Shown here piece after piece: positions 1 through 10,706 of a DNA stretch of 64,000 nt. The number at the start of each line of letters is the position of its first letter. The first letter of the stretch is position 1. Below the pieces are notes generated by a model, which saw only the letters and a list, made by a program, of their open reading frames with translations, was not told the origin of the DNA and ran no database searches. The position numbers were made by a program, and so were the translations under genes. This stretch comes from Symmachiella macrocystis (GTDB lineage: Bacteria > Planctomycetota > Planctomycetia > Planctomycetales > Planctomycetaceae), in the NCBI RefSeq assembly GCF_007860075.1, contig NZ_SJPP01000001.1, positions 3,445,490-3,509,489 of the forward strand. The letters run 5' to 3'.

Positions 1-1644
<1,644 letters not shown>

Positions 1645-1876
1645 GCGGCTTCGTGAAGTTCGTTCCAAGGTGAAAAAATGTACCGAATCGTGTCCGGCGT
1701 CCCGGTCACTGTGTAACACTCCCACGACCGCCGTGCAATACTCGCGATCCATAATACGGGCGATCAACGGTCCGTCGCGCTTGCGAAAATCCCCCGCTGT
1801 CGCCAACATGGAATGCAGTGATGTTGACCCGACGCAACGCGCCCTCTCCTGAATCCCCCACCCGCGGAGTCCGAAT

Positions 1877-3157
1877 ATGGTTTCAGTAAAACACGTCCTT
1901 GTGTGTGCCTGCCTGACGTCAGCGTGCTGCGTAACGAGTTGGGCCGGCGAAAATTGGCCCAATTATCGCGGTCCCTCCGAACAAGGTTTGACCGATGCCG
2001 AAAACCTGCCGTTGACCTGGGGGGAAGACAAAAACATCACTTGGCAAACGCCGATCGAAGGCAAAGCTTGGTCGACACCGGTAATTTGGGGAGACCAGAT
2101 CTGGATGACCTCTGCTCCGCTGGAGGGAAACCGGCTGCGGGCAATTTGTGTCGATAAAAAAACCGGAAAAATCGTGCACGATAAGATGCTGTATGCTGTC
2201 GCCGGACCGCAGTATTGCCATCCCTTTAATTCGTACGCATCTCCCTCGCCGGTGATTGAAGAAGGACGGGTTTACGTCAGTTTTGGTTCGCCCTACAACG
2301 CGTGTCTCGACACGAAAACGGGTAAGGTGATTTGGGAACGGGATGATTTTGTCTGCAATCATTTCCGCGGTCCCGGCTCGTCACCGTTTCTGTATAAAAA
2401 TCTGCTCATTTTGCACTTTGATGGCAGTGACCGCCAATATGTCGTGGCGCTCGACAAGCAGACCGGCGATACGGTTTGGGAAACCGAGCGCACTGTTGAT
2501 TTCGACGACATCGTAGAAAAGACCGGCAAACCGATACGCGACGGGGATTTCCGCAAAGCGTTTTCGACTCCGATGATCGCCGACGTCGATGGCCGGCCGA
2601 TGTTGATCAGTTTGGGATCCAAAGCGCTGTATGCCTATGATCCGGAAACGGGAGAGGAGCTTTGGCGGCTGAATGCACCCGGCGTACATTCGGGGTCGTG
2701 CCGTCCGGCGCTAGGACACGGTTTGGTATATATGCCGATGGGCTCCGGCGGAAAACTGTGGGCCGTCAATCCCAACGGCAGCGGGGAACTTCCGCAGGAT
2801 CATATCGCCTGGGAATACAAACAAGTGGTCCCCCGACGAGCCTCTCCGTTGTTGGTGGGTGATTTGTTATTCGTAGTCGACGACGGGGGCATCGCCGCCT
2901 GTATTGATGCGAAAACGGGCGAGGGGATTTGGCGAAAACGGCTGGGCGGGAACTTCTCAGCTTCGCCGATTTATGCGGACGGCAAAGTTTATTTCTTCGA
3001 TGAGGACGGCAAAGCAACAGTCATCGAAGCGGCCCGCGAATATCGCCAATTGGCGGTCAATAAACTGGGGGACGGTTTTATGGCTTCTCCGGCGGTTTCA
3101 GGCGACTCCCTGTTCCTCCGTTCACGCAGCCAGCTCTACCGTATCGACGCTGAGTAG
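1877..3157 (+). CDS. secreted PQQ-binding-like beta-propeller protein
   Basis: 426 residues. An N-terminal hydrophobic stretch (about residues 5-22) followed by small residues and AGENW looks like a Sec signal peptide, so the protein should act outside the cytoplasm. The mature part opens with WPNYRGP, the usual beginning of planctomycete PQQ-like propellers. Repeated blade motifs of the form D-x-x-TG-x-x-x-W are visible (DTKTGKVIWE, DKQTGDTVWE, DPETGEELWR, DAKTGEGIWR). Homologues of this fold (BamB, quinoprotein dehydrogenase relatives) are scaffolds or redox enzymes; I see no Cys pair or haem motif that would indicate a dehydrogenase, so the role is open. It stands alone, followed by an intergenic repeat. 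A GGAG sequence lies just upstream of the ATG. Confidence 0.85.
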   Translation: MVSVKHVLVCACLTSACCVTSWAGENWPNYRGPSEQGLTDAENLPLTWGEDKNITWQTPIEGKAWSTPVIWGDQIWMTSAPLEGNRLRAICVDKKTGKIVHDKMLYAVAGPQYCHPFNSYASPSPVIEEGRVYVSFGSPYNACLDTKTGKVIWERDDFVCNHFRGPGSSPFLYKNLLILHFDGSDRQYVVALDKQTGDTVWETERTVDFDDIVEKTGKPIRDGDFRKAFSTPMIADVDGRPMLISLGSKALYAYDPETGEELWRLNAPGVHSGSCRPALGHGLVYMPMGSGGKLWAVNPNGSGELPQDHIAWEYKQVVPRRASPLLVGDLLFVVDDGGIAACIDAKTGEGIWRKRLGGNFSASPIYADGKVYFFDEDGKATVIEAAREYRQLAVNKLGDGFMASPAVSGDSLFLRSRSQLYRIDAE

Positions 3158-3181
3158 GCGTGAGGGAGGGAAACAATCATC

Positions 3182-3340
3182 GGGTGGCAGCGATTGCCAA
3201 CGGCAATCGGTGTGCCGTCGGCACAAGATGCAGCAGTTTCAGCTGTCCCCGCCAGCGGTTCTCTGCTCATTTCTGGACGCGGTAATTGCGGCTTCTTGCG
3301 GGCTGCGCCCGACCCGATGTCTGCGCCATCGTGGCCACCC
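3182..3340. repeat. MITE/REP-like intergenic repeat, copy 1
   Basis: A 159-bp intergenic block whose ends are inverted (GGGTGGC at 3182-3188, GCCACCC at 3334-3340). Inside the left end are two hairpins, GATTGCC-aac-GGCAATC and GTGCC-gtc-GGCAC; near the right end is an imperfect hairpin (CGATG...CATCG). A 28-nt block at 3284-3311 is identical to 35435-35462 in copy 3. No coding frame is convincing inside it. Confidence 0.75.
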
Positions 3341-3466
3341 CTCAAGCGAGTTGATTCTCAAACTGCTTTGCGGAATCTCGTCTTCTCTAGTTAATACCGT
3401 AACGATATTGCCGGTTTTAAGGCGGTTTATCGCCGACTGACTACAGCCTATTTTCCAACGCAACTC

Positions 3467-3496
3467 TTGCAATAACGCATAATAACCGCGTATGCT
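3467..3496 (+). promoter_or_regulatory. possible sigma70-type promoter upstream of the Gfo/Idh gene
   Basis: TTGCAA (3467-3472), an 18-nt spacer and TATGCT (3491-3496) lie 57 nt before the ATG at 3554 in an otherwise non-coding stretch. This is a match by eye to a housekeeping consensus; planctomycete promoters are poorly defined. Confidence 0.3.
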
Positions 3497-3553
3497 GAAC
3501 GTAACGGAACTCGTTGATGTAACCGCTAATTCCTTTTTGCAAAGGGCCTGTCG

Positions 3554-4930
3554 ATGACCGATGCCAATACCGCCGATACTTCGCGGCGAAACTTTTTGAA
3601 AAACACAGGCCGCGTTGCAGCTGCGTCGACATTGGTCGCCGGAATGTCCCCACGGGCATTCGCCTCGGAAGACAACACGATTCAAGTCGCGTTAGTGGGT
3701 TGCGGCGGACGGGGAACGGGAGCGGCTGCCAATGCCCTTTCCGTGAAAAACGGACCGATCAAGTTGGTCGCCATGGCCGACGTATTCGAGGATCGGCAGT
3801 CAGATAGCTACAACGGCCTCGCAGCCAAATTTTCTGATCAACCCAATAAAGTCGACGTACCGGAAGAACGTCGTTTCATCGGTTTTGAAGCGTACAAGCA
3901 GGCGATGGATTGTTTGAAGCCGGGCGACGTCGTGATCCTCGCTACACCTCCCGCATTTCGTTGGGTGCAATTCACCTATGCCATCGAAAAAGGCCTGAAC
4001 GTCTTCATGGAGAAGCCGGTCACGGTCGACGGCCCCACTTCGCGGAAGATGTTCGCCTTGGGTGAAGAATCGGCAAAGCGCAATCTAAAAGTTGGTGTTG
4101 GTCTGATGTGCCGTCACTGCGATGCACGCGCTGAATTGCACGAACGAATCCAGCAGGGAGAAATCGGCGAGATCTTGGAGTTGCGAGCCTACCGCATGGC
4201 GGGCCCCACCGGATCAGCTGCTGTGGGTCCCAAACCGGCCGACGCGAATGAACTGGAATACCAGATTCGCAACTTCCACGCGTTTCTGTGGGCCAGTGGC
4301 GGCGCCTTTAGCGACTTCTTGATTCACAATATCGATGAATGTTGCTGGATGAAGAACGCCTTCCCCATCGAGGCCAAAGCTTCTGGGGGGCGGCAATATC
4401 GCGGCAATGATGTCGACCAAAACTTCGACAGTTATTCGGTGGAATATACTTTCGAAGATGGAACGAAGTTGATGCTCAACGGCCGGACGATTCCCGGTTG
4501 CCATCATGAATTCGCCAGCTATGCCCACGGAACCAAAGGGGCAGCGGTGATTTCCACAGCTTCACACTCGCCGGCGAAATGCCGCATCTACAAGGGTTGG
4601 AATCTGGACGAGAAAAACCTCGTCTGGGCCTATCCGCAGCCGGAGAAAAGCCCCTATCAACTGGAGTGGGACCATTTGATCGATGCGATTCGCAACGACA
4701 AGCCCTACAACGAAGTGCAGCGGGGTGTCGAGGCATCGCTGGTGACCTCCATGGGTCGGATGGCGGCGCACACCGGAAAAATTATTACCCGCGACCAAAT
4801 CCTGAATGGCGATCACGAATTCGCCCCGGTTGTCGATCAATTGGCTCTGGGAGGCGAAGCCCCGTTGGTGGCAGACAGCAACGGCAAATACCCCATCCCG
4901 TTGCCGGGACTGCTCCGTCGCGAGTACTAA
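3554..4930 (+). CDS. Gfo/Idh/MocA family oxidoreductase with Tat signal
   Basis: 458 residues. The N-terminus carries a twin-arginine motif (SRRNFLK, residues 10-16) followed by an Ala-rich hydrophobic stretch ending near AFA, so folded export by Tat is expected. The mature protein starts with a Rossmann nucleotide-binding motif (VALVGCGGRGTG) and contains the family's catalytic-region motif EKP (FMEKPVTVD), followed by the C-terminal substrate domain. Family members use NAD(P) to oxidise or reduce sugars and polyols; secreted versions with tightly bound cofactor are abundant in Planctomycetota and usually assigned to polysaccharide or sugar breakdown. Substrate is not predictable here. It is monocistronic: a repeat lies upstream and a strong terminator downstream. 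Confidence 0.9.
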   Translation: MTDANTADTSRRNFLKNTGRVAAASTLVAGMSPRAFASEDNTIQVALVGCGGRGTGAAANALSVKNGPIKLVAMADVFEDRQSDSYNGLAAKFSDQPNKVDVPEERRFIGFEAYKQAMDCLKPGDVVILATPPAFRWVQFTYAIEKGLNVFMEKPVTVDGPTSRKMFALGEESAKRNLKVGVGLMCRHCDARAELHERIQQGEIGEILELRAYRMAGPTGSAAVGPKPADANELEYQIRNFHAFLWASGGAFSDFLIHNIDECCWMKNAFPIEAKASGGRQYRGNDVDQNFDSYSVEYTFEDGTKLMLNGRTIPGCHHEFASYAHGTKGAAVISTASHSPAKCRIYKGWNLDEKNLVWAYPQPEKSPYQLEWDHLIDAIRNDKPYNEVQRGVEASLVTSMGRMAAHTGKIITRDQILNGDHEFAPVVDQLALGGEAPLVADSNGKYPIPLPGLLRREY

Positions 4931-4960
4931 GACGCACTTTGCTAGTCAGTACCAATCAAG

Positions 4961-4993
4961 CCACGAGTGACTCGTTCACTCGTGGCTTTTTTT
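4961..4993 (+). terminator. intrinsic terminator after the Gfo/Idh gene
   Basis: Perfect 10-bp stem (CCACGAGTGA at 4961-4970, TCACTCGTGG at 4976-4985), 5-nt loop, then C and a run of seven T (4987-4993), starting 30 nt after the stop codon at 4930. Confidence 0.9.
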
Positions 4994-5199
4994 GATGACG
5001 AGCCGTTGTACGTGCGTGTTATTCAAGATTTGCGAGGTTTGAGCGAATAGTGCCTGGCGAGATTTTTTTTGATCCAATCGCCATTTTTTTCTGTTAGCGA
5101 ATACACAGCCTGGATTTTTTTGTAGACTCATACGTCTCGTCCGGCCGCACAGCCGCTTATTTGACCTAACGCCAATTTTAGTACAGAGAGTTATAACCA

Positions 5200-5889
5200 A
5201 TGTCCAATGACAGCTTCAACGATGATATTGATGACGGCCGCGCAGCGAAACCGGGAATGAGTACCGGGGTCAAGGTATTGATCGGCGTTTTGGTTGGTGG
5301 TGGCTTGCTGTCGCTTCTATGCTGCGGCGGATTCGTGTTCTTTGGCTATACGATGGCCAAAAAAGCGGAGATCAAGGCGGCCCCCGAAGAGGTCCGTTCT
5401 GTTGCTTCTCAGATCGCGACGATCGATATCCCGGCAGAGTATGAGCCGAAGGCAGCCATCAACATGAACGTGGAGATGATGGGACTCACGATGGCGATGG
5501 CGGTATTCGCCGATGGGGACGAGAATGCCGGTGTGGTTTTGATGCAGGTGAAAATGCCGGACCAGCAATTGGAACAGGAACAAGCGCAGATGCAACTTGA
5601 CCAGCAATTCGCAGGAATCAAGGATATGTATCAGCAGCAATCAATGGGCCAGTATTATTTTCCTGAGCCGCTAACAGGCTCGGAATCGGAATCGCGCGAG
5701 TTGACCGTGCAGGGAGAGCCGGTTGAATTTCAATTCACGAAGGGCCACGGATCAATGTCAGACCAGGACATGCGGCAAGTGGAAGGAACTTATACCGCTG
5801 ATGGCGGCCGCGTCAGAATTATCGTGCAAATGCCCGAAGAGGATTACAACGAAGATGAGGTCGTCAAGATGATCGAATCGATTCAGTAA
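5200..5889 (+). CDS. single-pass membrane protein of unknown function
   Basis: 229 residues. A charged, Asp-rich N-terminus (residues 1-20) is followed by one hydrophobic helix (about 24-52, Gly/Leu-rich with a CC pair), then a soluble domain. The soluble part contains a Met-rich beta-like stretch (INMNVEMMGLTMAMAVF), a Gln-rich segment with QQLEQEQ and MYQQQS, and a C-terminal part resembling the end of a small alpha/beta fold. The charge pattern suggests the C-terminal domain lies outside the cytoplasm. I do not recognise a family; comparable short membrane-anchored proteins are common in planctomycete genomes. A GAGAG sequence precedes the ATG. The next gene starts 63 nt downstream on the same strand, so the two may be co-transcribed. 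Confidence 0.7.
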   Translation: MSNDSFNDDIDDGRAAKPGMSTGVKVLIGVLVGGGLLSLLCCGGFVFFGYTMAKKAEIKAAPEEVRSVASQIATIDIPAEYEPKAAINMNVEMMGLTMAMAVFADGDENAGVVLMQVKMPDQQLEQEQAQMQLDQQFAGIKDMYQQQSMGQYYFPEPLTGSESESRELTVQGEPVEFQFTKGHGSMSDQDMRQVEGTYTADGGRVRIIVQMPEEDYNEDEVVKMIESIQ

Positions 5890-5952
5890 TCTCGCCGTTG
5901 TTGAGCAGAGTTTCACCGAGCGCGTCGGGCATTCTTCTCCGGAGAGATTGTC

Positions 5953-6435
5953 ATGGCCAAAAAGAAGCAGACGCGGAAAAAGGCGGCCAAACGTAAGGCG
6001 ACGAAGAAAAAGGCCGCCGCACGGAAGCCGGTGGCTAAACGTAAAAGCGTCGCTAAGAAACCGTTGAAGAAAAAGGCGGCCGCTCGGAAGTTCAAGAAAA
6101 AGAAGGTTGCCAAAAAGCCGGTTGGCAAACGCAAAGCAGCTAAGAAAAAGGCCAAACGCGCCGCCTCGCTCGGCCGGCCGAAATTTACGGGCGAAGCGGC
6201 GCTGGATCAGGTCTTCAAGGAGGACTACCACGCCCGGCAGATCTTTACGTTTCTGGGCGTATCGTCACTGAAAGAACTCGAAAAATTCGGGCCCGAAGAA
6301 ATCGTCGACCGGCTGTCGGCGCCGCTGGTGCAAACCGTACAGCAGATCCGCAAACGATTAGCGGATCACAACCGGCATCTAGCGGGGGACCTAGATTATG
6401 CGGTGCAGCGGAAACAGCAGCGCATGGGCAAATAA
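5953..6435 (+). CDS. lysine-rich histone H1-like protein with C-terminal HhH-like domain
   Basis: 160 residues. Residues 1-73 are almost entirely Lys, Arg and Ala in KKAA/KRK-type repeats, like the C-terminal tails of eukaryotic H1 and bacterial Hc1/AlgP-type proteins; such tails bind and compact DNA. Residues about 80-155 are different: a predicted helical segment with FLGVSSLKELEKFGPEEI followed by IRKRLADHNRHLAGD, which reads like a helix-hairpin-helix module. The tail contains near-duplicate DNA blocks (around 6004-6028 and 6067-6091), consistent with expansion by repeat slippage. A nucleoid role is inferred from composition; planctomycete nucleoids are known to be unusually condensed. 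The ATG at 5953 follows GGAGAGATTGTC, giving a good ribosome site. Confidence 0.8.
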   Translation: MAKKKQTRKKAAKRKATKKKAAARKPVAKRKSVAKKPLKKKAAARKFKKKKVAKKPVGKRKAAKKKAKRAASLGRPKFTGEAALDQVFKEDYHARQIFTFLGVSSLKELEKFGPEEIVDRLSAPLVQTVQQIRKRLADHNRHLAGDLDYAVQRKQQRMGK

Positions 6436-6456
6436 AATACCCCAGCGGAACCGGGG
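6431..6456 (-). terminator. weak terminator-like hairpin after ilvB
   Basis: Read on the minus strand, CCCC and GGGG (6453-6456 and 6440-6443) flank a 9-nt loop and are followed by TATTTTATTT. The stem is only 4 bp, and it lies about 55 nt past the ilvB stop, so support is weak. Confidence 0.25.
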
Positions 6457-6510
6457 CTTGTGACGGGCAGATTGCCGCGTGAATGGGACGAGCATGCTGT
6501 CCCGCGACGA

Positions 6511-8295
6511 TCATTCGGTGATCATGCCATCAACAGAATGGCCTGTGGGAATCATCGGCAGCACATGTTCCTGGTAGGGACACAGCACGTCGAGCAAATA
6601 AGGGCCTTCAGCAGCTAGCATTTCGGCGAGTGCTTCGGGGAATTCTTTTTTGCTGCGGACTTGGCGGCTGGCGACGCCGTAACCTTCGGCGATTTTGACA
6701 AAGTTGGGATACGAGTCGTCGACCCGTTCGGTTTCTCCCTTACCGGTCGCTTCGGGATGATGCACCGGGCCGAGATATGTATGTGCGCGGTTGCCGGAAT
6801 GGAACCGATCTTCCCACTGCATCACCATTCCCAGGTGCTGATTGTTGAGCAACAAGATCTTCACCGGCAGGTTCTCGCAGTGCAACGTCGCCAGTTCCTG
6901 GATGTTCATTTGGAACGAGCCGTCGCCATCGATGTCGACGACAGTCTTGCCGGGATGTGCCGCTTGCACGCCCATCGCCGCCGGCAATCCGAATCCCATC
7001 GACCCCAGTCCCGAGCTACTCAACCAGCGCCGTGGGCGATCGAACTTGTAGTATTGTGCCGACCACATCTGGTGCTGTCCAACTCCGACCGCGATATAGG
7101 CATCATCTTCATGCGTCTGCCGCCACAGTTCTTCGATGGCGTATTGTGGCAGGATGAAATCGCCGGCGTCTTTATAACGCAATGGATGGTTTTTCTTCCA
7201 ATCCGCACACTGCTTTTGCCAGACGGAAATATCAGGAATGTCGTCGTCGGTCATCGCATCATTCAGGGCGATCAACGTGGCGTTGAGGTCCGCATTGATC
7301 GGGATATGCGCTTCTTTGTTTTTGTGAATTTCCGACGGATCGATTTCGACGTGAACGATTTTGCCGTGTTTGGCAAACTCTTCCAGTTTTCCCGTCACGC
7401 GGTCGTCGAAACGAACACCGAATGCCAATAACAGGTCGGCATCGGCAACGGCATAGTTGGCGTATTCGGTACCGTGCATCCCCAGCATATGCATCGATTG
7501 TTCGTGCGTGCCGGGAAACGCGCTGAGCCCCATGAGCGTCATCGTGACTGGAATGCCGGTCCGTTCGGCGAAGACTTTGAGTTGTTCAGAAGCGCCCGAA
7601 TGAATGGTGCCGCCGCCGACATACAGAATCGGTTTTTTGGAACGACGAATGGCGGCGAGAACCTGCTTGATTTGTTCCGGAGCGATATTGCGGATTTCCG
7701 GACGATAGCCGGGCAGATGCATGGGCGGATCGTAATCGGGCTCTTCGTCCAGCGTGGTGTTTTGGACATTCTTAGGAATGTCGATCAACACCGGTCCCGG
7801 CCGACCGGTCGTGGCGACATGAAATGCCTCTTTGACGACCCGCGGCAGATCGGCGATATCGGTCACCAAGTAGTGGTGTTTGGTAATCGCGCGGCAAACT
7901 TCGACGATGGGGGTTTCCTGAAATGCATCGGTACCAATCACCGACCAGGGGACCTGTCCCGTGATGGCGATGATCGGGCAGCTATCGAGCTTGGCATCGG
8001 CCAGTCCGGTGACCAGATTCGTGGCTCCGGGACCGCTGGTGGCGACGCAAACCCCCACCTGTCCGGTGCTACGGGCGTACCCTTCGGCTGCGAATGCTCC
8101 CCCTTGTTCGTGTCGGGGTAAAATTGTCCGCAGCTCATCAGCCCGCGTGGTGAGTGCTTGGTGAATCGGCATGCTGGCCCCGCCGGGATACGCGAAGACC
8201 ACTTCTACTCCCTGGCGAATCAACGCGTCGACAAGAATGTCCGCTCCATTGATGGGAGTACTGCGGGTCTGGGGGCGTTCTTCTGCGAGGGACAC
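6511..8295 (-). CDS. ilvB: acetolactate synthase, large (catalytic) subunit
   Basis: 594 residues. ThDP-dependent enzyme joining two pyruvates (or pyruvate and 2-oxobutyrate) in the first common step of branched-chain amino acid synthesis; also carries FAD. Visible features: N-terminal PYR domain with YPGGA and the catalytic Glu in [15 protein letters not shown], the [11 protein letters not shown] loop, a central FAD-binding domain, and a C-terminal PP domain with GDGSFQMN and [11 protein letters not shown], the ThDP/Mg motif. Length is normal for the family. The start is GTG at 8293-8295, preceded by TTGAGGAATTCCA. No gene for the regulatory subunit (ilvN) lies beside it, nor other ilv/leu genes, so the complex must be completed from elsewhere if a small subunit is used. 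Confidence 0.92.
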   Translation of the reverse strand: MSLAEERPQTRSTPINGADILVDALIRQGVEVVFAYPGGASMPIHQALTTRADELRTILPRHEQGGAFAAEGYARSTGQVGVCVATSGPGATNLVTGLADAKLDSCPIIAITGQVPWSVIGTDAFQETPIVEVCRAITKHHYLVTDIADLPRVVKEAFHVATTGRPGPVLIDIPKNVQNTTLDEEPDYDPPMHLPGYRPEIRNIAPEQIKQVLAAIRRSKKPILYVGGGTIHSGASEQLKVFAERTGIPVTMTLMGLSAFPGTHEQSMHMLGMHGTEYANYAVADADLLLAFGVRFDDRVTGKLEEFAKHGKIVHVEIDPSEIHKNKEAHIPINADLNATLIALNDAMTDDDIPDISVWQKQCADWKKNHPLRYKDAGDFILPQYAIEELWRQTHEDDAYIAVGVGQHQMWSAQYYKFDRPRRWLSSSGLGSMGFGLPAAMGVQAAHPGKTVVDIDGDGSFQMNIQELATLHCENLPVKILLLNNQHLGMVMQWEDRFHSGNRAHTYLGPVHHPEATGKGETERVDDSYPNFVKIAEGYGVASRQVRSKKEFPEALAEMLAAEGPYLLDVLCPYQEHVLPMIPTGHSVDGMITE

Positions 8296-8941
8296 TGGAA
8301 TTCCTCAACTCACTAAAAAAGGCGTGTGTAATTCAAAAACAACAAATGGGAGAAAATTGGCTGGGCGTGGTCGCCGGAGTACGAATTTACGTCGCCTCTT
8401 CAAGCAGGAACAGTGTTGCTCCGTTGCCGGAAAAGTCGGCGCACGTCGAGACCGAATAGGAAAAATCGTGGTTCGACGCGCTTCGCCCCTCCAATCATCA
8501 GCAATGCCCATTCTAACCGGTTCCGTCACCGATGGCGAGATGCAGAACGGATTGTTAGGCCGTTTCCGGCCAAGAATGCTGCTGGGGATCGAAAATGGCG
8601 GTCGCGAGCCGTCTGGTGGTTTAGGGGACATTTCCGGCTTCAAATAGGTTCGCACAGACTTGTCGGCTGGTGTTTTTCCCTAGAAAAAAGCGAGAGGTAA
8701 TGTTCGATCTCTGTTGATTGGAGTAGCGAGAGTTTGTTTGCACGGTTAGCATAATGTTTAGTGAAAAAACGTCAGGGTGTTTTTGCAGGAAACATTCCTG
8801 GCGGCACATCCATAAACGCTGTTGGCACAAGATGTTACTGCCGAGGCGTTTCACGAATCCGCTCTAGTGTGAATTTGAGCACAAGCGGCGGCATTTCATG
8901 TCGGCACGCTGTGGATGAGGGTTTTAGGGAAACAGATATCT
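8296..8941. other. 645-bp divergent intergenic region (ilvB / kinase)
   Basis: Separates ilvB (minus) from the kinase gene (plus) and should hold both promoters. Open frames within it have no convincing ribosome site or protein-like composition. A small GC hairpin (GGCCG-tttc-CGGCC, about 8558-8571) is present. I found no T-box, leader peptide or recognisable riboswitch. Confidence 0.5.
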
Positions 8942-10609
8942 ATGGCAAGCGTTCCGACACGGCTTGGTCCGTTTGAGCTGAAAAAACAGATTGGCGCCGG
9001 CGGAATGGGCGTTGTGTATAGCGCCATCTATACCAAAAACGGCAAGAAAGTTGCGCTGAAACTCTTGCCAGCCGATTTGAATGAAGACATCCGGTTGGTG
9101 AAGCGGTTCGAGCGGGAATTGAAGGTGCTGCAGAAAATGCGGCACAAAAACATCGTGCTCTGTTTCGGTGGCGGTCGCAAAGGAGCGCAAAAATTCTATG
9201 CCATGGAATACGTCGACGGCGGATCGATGGCGGACTTGATCCGCAAAAAAGGCCGGTTGACCTGGGAAGAGACGATCGATTATTCGCTGCAGTTGTGCGC
9301 CGCTTTGGAGCACGCGCACGACCATGGTGTGGTTCATCGCGATTTGAAACCGGCGAATTTGTTTCTCACCAAAAAGGGAATGCTCAAGCTGGGCGATTTT
9401 GGTTTGGCGCGAACCAACGATGCCACCCAACTGACAGCCGCCGGCAAGACGATGGGGACATTCGCCTATATGTCGCCTGAGCAGATTTGCGGCAAGCCAC
9501 CGATATCGCACAAGACCGACTTGTATGCGATGGGCTGCGTGATGTTTGAAATGCTGACCGGCAAACCGCCGTTCATGTCGGACAACCCGGCGACGCTGTT
9601 TCACATGCATCTGAGTGAACAACCCCCGCGGGTGCGGGCGGAAAACATGGACTGTCCGATCTGGTTGGAATCTGTCGTGCAGGACTTGTTGGCCAAGCCG
9701 GTCGACAATCGTCCGCTTGATGCACTGGCCGTGGCGACACAGTTGGAAATGGTCCGGGAAAAAGTCGCTAAACAGACGAGTATATTGGAAAATCAGGCGA
9801 CGGAAAAAGCGACCGTGGCCGGCGGCGATATCGATACGGCGGTGGCGAAGGATTTATTGCGGAGAAAAAAGAAGAAAAAACGCAAGCCGCAGTTGGACAC
9901 ACCGATTTTTGAAAAAACGTGGTTCCTAGTCGGCGCATTGGCCCTGCTGTTGTTGGTCGTGACGTATGCGGTTTGGCCTGAAAGCCCAAAGCAAATGTTT
10001 GCCAAAGCCGAAGCGTTGATGAAGACCGGCGAGAGCGTCGATCAACGAAAAGCGCTCAAGGATTACTTGCTACCATTGGCCCAGGAGTATCCTAATGAGG
10101 AATTCTCGCCCCAAGTCCTCGTGTATATTGATGAAGTCGAAATGCGCAAAGCTGAGGAAAGTATTCTAACGCGTTCAAAAGTTGGACTCACCGAACCAAA
10201 GAGCGAAGCAGAACGGTTGTATGTGCGAGCCTACGAATTCGAACAATTCGGCGACCGTATCTCTGCCTTGGAGAGATACCAAAGCATCGTCAAAATTTTG
10301 GATGAGAACGATGAAACGGCACGACCCTTTGTGAATTTATCGCACCGGCAGATTAAGAAAATTGAAAGTGGAGACACAAACGACAACCGCGTGGAGTTGG
10401 TTCGAGACGCTTTAGACCGGGCAGATAACCTTTATCTCAACGGCGAAACCATCAAGGCTAAGGGGGTCTGGAAATCGGTCATTGCCCTCTACCAAGACAA
10501 TCGAGAACTGGCTCCCTTGGTGCAACGGGCGCGGGATCGCCAATTGGAAGTCGATGGCGGCGGAGTGCCAAATCGGCCGGGCGAAAATGACGCAGCCTCG
10601 ACTCAATAA
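8942..10609 (+). CDS. membrane-anchored Ser/Thr protein kinase with extracytoplasmic helical domain
   Basis: 555 residues from the ATG at 8942 (an upstream in-frame ATG at 8915 is possible; the later start puts the kinase domain at the N-terminus and has AGGGA upstream). Hanks-type kinase: Gly loop GAGGMGVVY, Lys in VALKLL, catalytic loop HRDLKPAN, DFGLA, and GTFAYMSPEQ as the activation/APE segment, so it should be active. A Lys/Arg cluster precedes one transmembrane helix (WFLVGALALLLLVVTYAVW). The outer part is helical with an alternating small/large residue pattern typical of TPR-like repeats (RLYVRAYEFEQFGDRISALERY). Such kinases sense or scaffold signals; ligand and targets are unknown. 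The next gene starts about 100 nt downstream on the same strand. Confidence 0.9.
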   Translation: MASVPTRLGPFELKKQIGAGGMGVVYSAIYTKNGKKVALKLLPADLNEDIRLVKRFERELKVLQKMRHKNIVLCFGGGRKGAQKFYAMEYVDGGSMADLIRKKGRLTWEETIDYSLQLCAALEHAHDHGVVHRDLKPANLFLTKKGMLKLGDFGLARTNDATQLTAAGKTMGTFAYMSPEQICGKPPISHKTDLYAMGCVMFEMLTGKPPFMSDNPATLFHMHLSEQPPRVRAENMDCPIWLESVVQDLLAKPVDNRPLDALAVATQLEMVREKVAKQTSILENQATEKATVAGGDIDTAVAKDLLRRKKKKKRKPQLDTPIFEKTWFLVGALALLLLVVTYAVWPESPKQMFAKAEALMKTGESVDQRKALKDYLLPLAQEYPNEEFSPQVLVYIDEVEMRKAEESILTRSKVGLTEPKSEAERLYVRAYEFEQFGDRISALERYQSIVKILDENDETARPFVNLSHRQIKKIESGDTNDNRVELVRDALDRADNLYLNGETIKAKGVWKSVIALYQDNRELAPLVQRARDRQLEVDGGGVPNRPGENDAASTQ

Positions 10610-10706
10610 CTTTCGCTATGATTCCCGCATACTGAATTCTGCCAAGAGTGCGAAACAACCCGCACTGCAAGTAATCGCTACGAAACTATGCTCGCGTGGA
10701 GAGGCG

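Noticed and set aside
5913-6155. Minus-strand frame rich in Phe, Leu and Ala that looks like a membrane protein
   Set aside because: It is the antisense of the lysine-rich tail of the histone-like gene (AAG/AAA codons read backwards as CTT/TTT), so the hydrophobicity is an artefact.
8305-8655. 116-codon minus-strand frame upstream of ilvB
   Set aside because: Composition is rich in Arg and Pro as in random GC-rich frames, with no domain and no clear ribosome site.
8810-8850. Partial similarity to the intergenic repeat (GGCACAAGATG)
   Set aside because: Only an 11-nt match without the terminal ends or hairpins, so chance similarity is likely.
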